From Candidatus Blautia equi (lineage in GTDB: Bacteria > Bacillota > Clostridia > Lachnospirales > Lachnospiraceae): DNA of 18,323 bases. Location of the stretch: positions 1-18,323 of the forward strand of contig JAGHUU010000296.1 in the NCBI GenBank assembly GCA_018064695.1, in the 5' to 3' direction. The notes beneath the pieces are model-generated. The model did no database searches. It saw only the letters and a list, made by a program, of their open reading frames with translations, and had not been told where the DNA came from. The position numbers were made by a program, and so were the translations under genes. Below, piece by piece: positions 14,659 to 18,323 of this stretch (the first letter of the stretch is position 1; each line of letters begins with the position of its first letter).

Positions 14659-16047
14659 ATGGAACAGACAAAGAAACCTCTGTCCAGAGAGGAATTGCTG
14701 GGCAAGGGTGATATCCATGCACTGATGATGAAATTTGCCATCCCCAGCATCATTGCCATGCTGGTAGGCGCCGTTTATAACATTGTGGATCAGATCTTCA
14801 TAGGACGATACGTGGGTACCCTTGGAAATGCAGCTACCAATATCGCATTTCCGCTGACCATGTCCTGCACAGCTATCGGTCTTCTCTTTGGAATTGGCGG
14901 TGCAGCCAACTTTAACCTGCACATGGGGCGGAAGGATTATGAGAAAGCGCCGTATTTCATCGGCAATTCTCTCACCATGCTGATCTGCCTCGGAACTCTG
15001 CTGACCGTGATCACGGAGCTTTTCCTCCGCCCGATGCTGATGTTCTTCGGTTCTCCGGCGGATGTGCTTCCTTATGCCATGGAATATGTGCGCATCACAG
15101 CCATCGGCTTTCCGTTTCTGATTCTGACCACCGGCGGCGGACATCTGATCCGCGCGGATGGCAGTCCGAATATGACCATGATCTGCTCCCTCTCCGGAGC
15201 TATCATCAACACCGTACTGGATGCGCTCTTTGTAATCACCTTTGGCTGGGGTATGTTCGGCGCAGCGCTGGCAACTGTGATCGGACAGGTCTTCTCCGGA
15301 ATTCTGGTCCTCAACTATATGCGTAGTTTCAAAACACTGAAGCTGGAAAAGATCCACCTGATTCCAAATGTGAAGATCGTGCTTCAGACGGCATCTCTTG
15401 GCGTGGCTTCCTGTGTAAACCAGTTTGCCATGATGGTCATGCAGATCATCCTCAACAATTCCATGAAGCACTATGGCGCGCTGTCTGTTTATGGAGATTC
15501 TATTCCAATTGCCTGTGCCGGAATTGCAACGAAAGTAAATCAGCTATTTTTCTCCATCGTCATTGGAATTGCACAGGGTTCTCAGCCAATCGAAAGCTTC
15601 AACTATGGAGCGAAACAGTATAAACGTGTGCGTGACACTTACATGCTGGCATTAAAAGCAGCATTCGTCGCATCCATCGTCGCTTTCCTTTTATTCCAGA
15701 CCATACCGGAAAAGCTCCTTGCTTTCTTCGGATCCGGTTCCCCGGAATATGTGGATTTCGGCGTGAGATTTTTCAGGATCTTCCTGTTCTGCACCTGGGC
15801 CAACTGCATTCAGCCTGCCACCTCTCAGTTCTTTGCCTCCGTTGGCAAACCACTCCGCGGCATGTTCGTATCCCTGACCCGTCAGATCATCTTCCTGATC
15901 CCGCTGCTCCTGATCCTGCCCCTCTTCTCCGGAATCACCGGAATCCTCTACGCCGGCCCAATAGCCGACTTTATGGCTGCAATTACTGCCGCTGTGATGG
16001 TGTGGATTGAGTTTAAGGATATGAAGAGACTGGAAACCTTCGCATAA
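14659..16047 (+). CDS. MATE-family exporter (copy 3, MepA-like)
   Basis: 462-residue MATE antiporter with about 12 membrane helices. Diagnostic stretches are VDQIFIGRYVGTLGNAATNI, GIGGAANFNLHMGRKDYEKA, and in the second half IVIGIAQGSQPIESFNYGAK, QFFASVGKPLRGMFVSLTRQ and PIADFMAAITAAVMVW. It is clearly a paralogue of copy 2 on the opposite strand, with matching VDQIFIGR, GRKD and SVGKP blocks. The ATG at 14659 has GGGAG 8 nt upstream in the pncC tail. It is co-oriented with pncC and lies 3 nt behind it. Substrate unknown. A weak hairpin terminator follows about 300 bases later, beyond a small downstream gene. Confidence 0.93.
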   Translation: MEQTKKPLSREELLGKGDIHALMMKFAIPSIIAMLVGAVYNIVDQIFIGRYVGTLGNAATNIAFPLTMSCTAIGLLFGIGGAANFNLHMGRKDYEKAPYFIGNSLTMLICLGTLLTVITELFLRPMLMFFGSPADVLPYAMEYVRITAIGFPFLILTTGGGHLIRADGSPNMTMICSLSGAIINTVLDALFVITFGWGMFGAALATVIGQVFSGILVLNYMRSFKTLKLEKIHLIPNVKIVLQTASLGVASCVNQFAMMVMQIILNNSMKHYGALSVYGDSIPIACAGIATKVNQLFFSIVIGIAQGSQPIESFNYGAKQYKRVRDTYMLALKAAFVASIVAFLLFQTIPEKLLAFFGSGSPEYVDFGVRFFRIFLFCTWANCIQPATSQFFASVGKPLRGMFVSLTRQIIFLIPLLLILPLFSGITGILYAGPIADFMAAITAAVMVWIEFKDMKRLETFA

Positions 16048-16087
16048 AACAACTTAACAGCAAACAGACAACAAGGTGGTGAGACAG

Positions 16088-16303
16088 GTGCTTAAAACAT
16101 ATCTGAAAGATAATCATATTTCCATGTATAAACTATCCAACACCAGCGGTGTGCCATATGAGGAACCAATCATAGCAGTAAAAAGTGAGGCCACACGCTC
16201 TATCAGGATATTAGGCTTATGGAAACTAGAAGAATTGTTGGCTAAAATTGAGCTGAAAAATGCATATGAGAAAATAGTATCACAGAAAATGTCAGAGAGC
16301 TGA
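16088..16303 (+). pseudogene. Small HTH-like protein, apparently degenerate
   Basis: 71-residue frame beginning at GTG 16088 with AAGGTGG about 8 nt upstream; a GTG four codons earlier (16076) overlaps that site. The start LKTYLKDNHISMYKLSNTSG followed by VPYEE strongly resembles small XRE-type helix-turn-helix proteins of Firmicutes that read SGVPYTTL and continue into ANGK and a GTLYKLAxAL segment. Here the recognition helix region is replaced by EEPIIAVKSEATRSIRI, while LWKLEELLAKIEL keeps the shape of the later helix. That suggests a decayed or heavily altered regulator, such as an antitoxin. No toxin gene is adjacent. The frame is open, so it may still be expressed, possibly by read-through from the MATE gene 40 nt upstream. 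Confidence 0.5.
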
Positions 16304-16342
16304 TGAAAGATTCATGATACTCATGAGAATACGAATAGACGG

Positions 16343-16370
16343 GGCTGCACGGTATTTCTTTCCGGCAGCC
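16343..16370 (+). terminator. Candidate terminator after the MATE/HTH unit
   Basis: GGCTGC (16343-16348) pairs with GCAGCC (16365-16370), extended by GG/CC inside with small bulges, followed by TTTGCTTG, a poor T-tract. A second small stem GAAAAAC/GTTTTTC lies at 16383-16402, next to the 41-bp repeat. The rest of the 255-bp gap holds repeat copy B and a promoter. Confidence 0.5.
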
Positions 16371-16397
16371 TTTGCTTGTGTCGAAAAACCTGCTTGT

Positions 16398-16438
16398 TTT
16401 TCTTCGTGAGTGTACAGTAAAGAGGTAAGCATAGAAAC
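16398..16438 (+). repeat. 41-bp dispersed repeat, copy B
   Basis: Plus-strand copy of the repeat also found at 12421-12461 on the minus strand, with three mismatches in 41. It shares TTCGTGAGTG, ACAGTAAAG and GGTAAGCATAGAAAC. Its left end overlaps the GTTTTTC arm of a small hairpin. It lies 17 bp upstream of the -35 box and about 120 bp upstream of the secreted-protein gene. Confidence 0.8.
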
Positions 16439-16454
16439 TGAGTGGGAGAATAAC

Positions 16455-16483
16455 TTGTTTTATACAGAATGAAATGTTATGAT
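16455..16483 (+). promoter_or_regulatory. Promoter of the secreted-protein gene
   Basis: TTGTTT (16455-16460), 17 nt, TATGAT (16478-16483). The predicted start near 16490 gives a leader of about 70 nt before the GTG start. It is A+T-rich and positioned just after repeat copy B. Confidence 0.6.
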
Positions 16484-16558
16484 AAAATTATAGAAGAAAA
16501 TATAAATCAACTATAGCAATTCAGAATTTATTTTTCACAATAAGAAGGAGGAGACACA

Positions 16559-17734
16559 GTGAGAACAAAGACAAACATGAAAAACATCATAGCAGCTTTG
16601 TTTGCCATCTGCATAACATTCACACTCAGTGAGATGATCACCAGTGTTCCTGTGCAGGCAGGACCTTACGCGTGGGTGCTTACAAATACGGAAAAGAAGC
16701 CAAAACCGGATGATGGAGGTGATCATTTTTCTTCTGTCCCAAGCACATCTGATGATTTTTATTCTGAGGAGACCAATAATTACACAGGGCCGGAACACAC
16801 ATGGGCTACTTTAAAAGGCTGGTTTACAAAGCCAGAAGGAATCGTATCTCCTGGTGGAAAGCTTCATTCTAAAATCAAAATCATGTGTCTGGGATATGAG
16901 GACTCTGATAATTATTATGCCAATGGCCAGATGGGAATTACTATCGTAACCTATGATAAAATTGATGGTATGCTGGTACATCAGGATTGGTATAATATGG
17001 ATGAAAATGTAGATTTCTATAAGTCGACAGGCATAACCATGTACAATTCAGAATTTGATAAAGGCGTTATGGAATACACATTTGAGTCACCTGAATGGCT
17101 GGAAGGTACTCCTGGTGAGGAGAGATATGTCGTTGCAGGTACATCTGCAGCAGATCATTGGTTTACCTATACATGGATGGACACTGCCGAAGCGTTTTCA
17201 CTTAATGAGGATTTCTCGGTAACACCGGATCAGTCAGCTCTTGCAGGTGCTGTAACAGATATTCTTCCAAGTGGTGAAACAATGTTCCGTCTGTCTGATG
17301 GACAGTATGCAAGAAATGCCTGGGTTAAAATTAACGGTGATTATTATTTTGCCGATCCTTTAGGATACAGTGTAAAAAGTATCTATTCTACAGATGGGTA
17401 TTGGGTAGATGCAGAAGGAAAGTGGGATAGCAATTATCCTCTTCGCCCGACGGATCCGGATCCGGTGAACGGCGGACAATACGGGGACGATTTTATCAAT
17501 GTCAGTATAAAACTTCTGAACTCCGCAAGTGCATCACATTATGGTACATTTACGTTATCATATGATGGTCTTGATTTCGAAGAAACCTATGCTTTTGATC
17601 CATTAGGATACGGTAATTACTCATTGACTTTGCTCCCTGATGATATAACTGCCGGATATTTTACAGTTTCCGACAAACAGGATGTTATCAGTGCTTCCAT
17701 TTGGGGTTCATGCAGCTGGTACCGCCTAAAATAA
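16559..17734 (+). CDS. Secreted protein with cell-wall-binding-like repeat, function unknown
   Basis: 391-residue protein starting at GTG 16559, 7 nt after AAGGAGG; an ATG at 16577 is the alternative. Residues 1-34 form a signal peptide: basic MRTKTNMKN, a hydrophobic core IIAALFAICITFTL, and a likely signal peptidase cut after VQA (34). Residues 40-230 are acidic and rich in Tyr, Trp and Asp, with no family I recognise. Residues about 248-290 (GQYARNAWVKINGDYYFADP, then a TDGYWVDAEGKWD unit) resemble choline/cell-wall-binding repeats of Gram-positive surface proteins. After a PTDPDPVNGG linker, a C-terminal beta-rich domain (about 308-391) ends the protein. There is no LPxTG anchor or C-terminal membrane segment. 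The DPLGY motif occurs at 266-270 and 347-351. A function cannot be assigned. Confidence 0.85.
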   Translation: MRTKTNMKNIIAALFAICITFTLSEMITSVPVQAGPYAWVLTNTEKKPKPDDGGDHFSSVPSTSDDFYSEETNNYTGPEHTWATLKGWFTKPEGIVSPGGKLHSKIKIMCLGYEDSDNYYANGQMGITIVTYDKIDGMLVHQDWYNMDENVDFYKSTGITMYNSEFDKGVMEYTFESPEWLEGTPGEERYVVAGTSAADHWFTYTWMDTAEAFSLNEDFSVTPDQSALAGAVTDILPSGETMFRLSDGQYARNAWVKINGDYYFADPLGYSVKSIYSTDGYWVDAEGKWDSNYPLRPTDPDPVNGGQYGDDFINVSIKLLNSASASHYGTFTLSYDGLDFEETYAFDPLGYGNYSLTLLPDDITAGYFTVSDKQDVISASIWGSCSWYRLK

Positions 17735-17775
17735 AAAGTCATATCAATGGAGCCGTTGTATAAGGGGCACAATTT

Positions 17776-17804
17776 AAAGGGTCTGGCTGTGAGCCAGACC
17801 CTTT
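17776..17804 (+). terminator. Terminator after the secreted-protein gene
   Basis: AAAGGGTCTGGCT (17776-17788) and AGCCAGACCCTTT (17792-17804) form a perfect 13-bp stem with a 3-nt loop. Only a short T-run at the stem base and ATTG follow. It may act in both directions. Downstream, CTGATATT (17814-17821) and AATATCAG (17850-17857) form a weaker stem that could end the minus-strand gene; otherwise 17735-17919 holds nothing I can name. Confidence 0.8.
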
Positions 17805-17919
17805 ATTGTATTGCTGATATTTTATACTTCGTATTTCTTCTGGTATCTTAATATCAGAAGGGATCAGACAGGATCAGAAGTAATTCATCCCCATTTGCCG
17901 ATCTTTTCTCTCAACATGC

Positions 17920-18147
17920 TCAGGAATTCTTCGCAGTCAGCTCATCAACGATCTTATCCAAATCATAGTCTGGAGCATATTTACTAATAACATCGTAAAT
18001 CCGTGTAATATATTCCTCAGACTCTTCGAGCCATTCTGCAATTTCTGCTATAGGAGTCCCTTTTTCCATTCTTTTGATGATAAAGCTTACAAGTTTTTTA
18101 ACTGCCCCAGTTTCTTCTTTTTCTTGTAGTAGTTCCTCAAAGTACAC
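17920..18147 (-). CDS. Small helical protein resembling the tail of Rpn/PD-(D/E)XK transposase-like nucleases
   Basis: 75-residue, highly charged, helical protein. The GTG at 18147-18145 is chosen because GGGGGGTGA, close to the anti-Shine-Dalgarno complement, sits 5 nt upstream; a GTG three codons earlier lies inside that site. The stretch GAVKKLVSFIIKRMEKGTPI, then AEIAEWLEESEEYITRI, resembles the C-terminal tail seen on Rpn family (recombination-promoting nuclease/putative transposase) proteins, where a helix-turn-helix-like IAEWLEES unit recurs. The nuclease domain is absent, so this is either an independent small protein or a relic. It starts 27 nt after the DUF3267-like gene ends, in the same direction. 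The functional guess is weak. Confidence 0.6.
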   Translation of the reverse strand: MYFEELLQEKEETGAVKKLVSFIIKRMEKGTPIAEIAEWLEESEEYITRIYDVISKYAPDYDLDKIVDELTAKNS

Positions 18148-18174
18148 GTAATTCACCCCCCATTTGTCTGCGTT

Positions 18175-18323
18175 TTATCTCGCACTATAAAACGTCTGCT
18201 TAGCTCCTGTATCATTAATCAGAACGTCCTTAGGATAAACAAAAGCCATCAGCCAGGTAACATACATATCTCCAATGCAGCCTCCAAAGTGGATTGCAAA
18301 AACAATGCTCATATAGAATGCTG
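18175..18323 (-). CDS. DUF3267-like (putative zincin) protein, C-terminal fragment only
   Basis: Only the last 48 codons are inside the window; the start lies beyond the right edge. In the open minus-strand frame the product reads FYMSIVFAIHFGGCIGDMYV, then TWLMAFVYPKDVLINDTGAK and QTFYSAR, stopping at TAA (18177-18175). The HFGGCxGD block followed by a DTG segment and a C-terminal aromatic ending resembles the end of DUF3267 proteins, membrane proteins proposed to be zinc peptidases. The identification rests on a short sequence. The small protein at 17920-18147 follows in the same orientation. Confidence 0.6.
   Translation of the reverse strand, partial: AFYMSIVFAIHFGGCIGDMYVTWLMAFVYPKDVLINDTGAKQTFYSAR

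Noticed and set aside
14563..15471. 302-codon minus-strand open frame opposite pncC and MATE copy 3
   Set aside because: His/Gln-rich shadow translation of a membrane-protein gene, with no ribosome site.
17452..17464. Tandem GGATCC-type repeat in the secreted-protein gene
   Set aside because: It encodes the short PDPDP linker; two units only, not a meaningful repeat array.

Overview
The window reads as chromosomal DNA of a gut-type Clostridia, most likely a Lachnospiraceae member. This is inferred from strong AGGAGG-type ribosome binding sites, a T-box leader on trpS, several MATE paralogues, an orphan Fe-S domain of the clostridial aldo/keto reductase type, a DUF3267-like protein and intermediate G+C. 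The species cannot be named from the sequence alone.

Layout. (1) 1-2112, minus strand: a T-box leader with a probable Trp (UGG) specifier, then trpS, then an EamA/DMT transporter 5 nt downstream that runs off the left edge. (2) 2123-3104, plus strand: a SpoU/TrmH RNA methyltransferase driven by a promoter back-to-back with that of trpS, ending in a terminator shared with the next gene. (3) 3106-6807, minus strand: a c-di-GMP protein (degenerate GGDEF plus intact-looking EAL) and a RecQ helicase. (4) 6961-12323, minus strand: a compact probable operon of a 1-phosphofructokinase-like kinase, a divergent PTS Enzyme I paralogue, a TRIC/UPF0126 membrane protein, an internally deleted GH3 beta-glucosidase remnant, a MATE exporter and an orphan 8-cysteine ferredoxin domain. 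(5) 12324-12677: an intergenic stretch with four consecutive hairpins and one copy of a 41-bp repeat. (6) 12678-16047: two related MATE exporters on opposite strands, with a stand-alone PncC/CinA-C amidase gene between them. (7) 16088-18323, more A+T-rich to the eye: a degenerate HTH-like small protein, the second copy of the 41-bp repeat, a GTG-started secreted protein with a cell-wall-binding-like repeat, a small Rpn-tail-like protein and the end of a DUF3267-like gene.

How the parts work together. The trpS T-box probably also controls the adjoining transporter. FruK and the Enzyme I paralogue suggest phosphosugar or PTS-linked metabolism, but neither an EII permease nor an HPr gene is present. 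Three MATE exporters in about 9 kb give the region an efflux theme. I see no CRISPR array, rRNA, tRNA, intact transposase or recognisable defence system. The most unusual signals are the two domain-fragment genes that keep their own translation signals, the divergent Enzyme I, the hairpin cluster and the 41-bp repeat found upstream of two unrelated genes.
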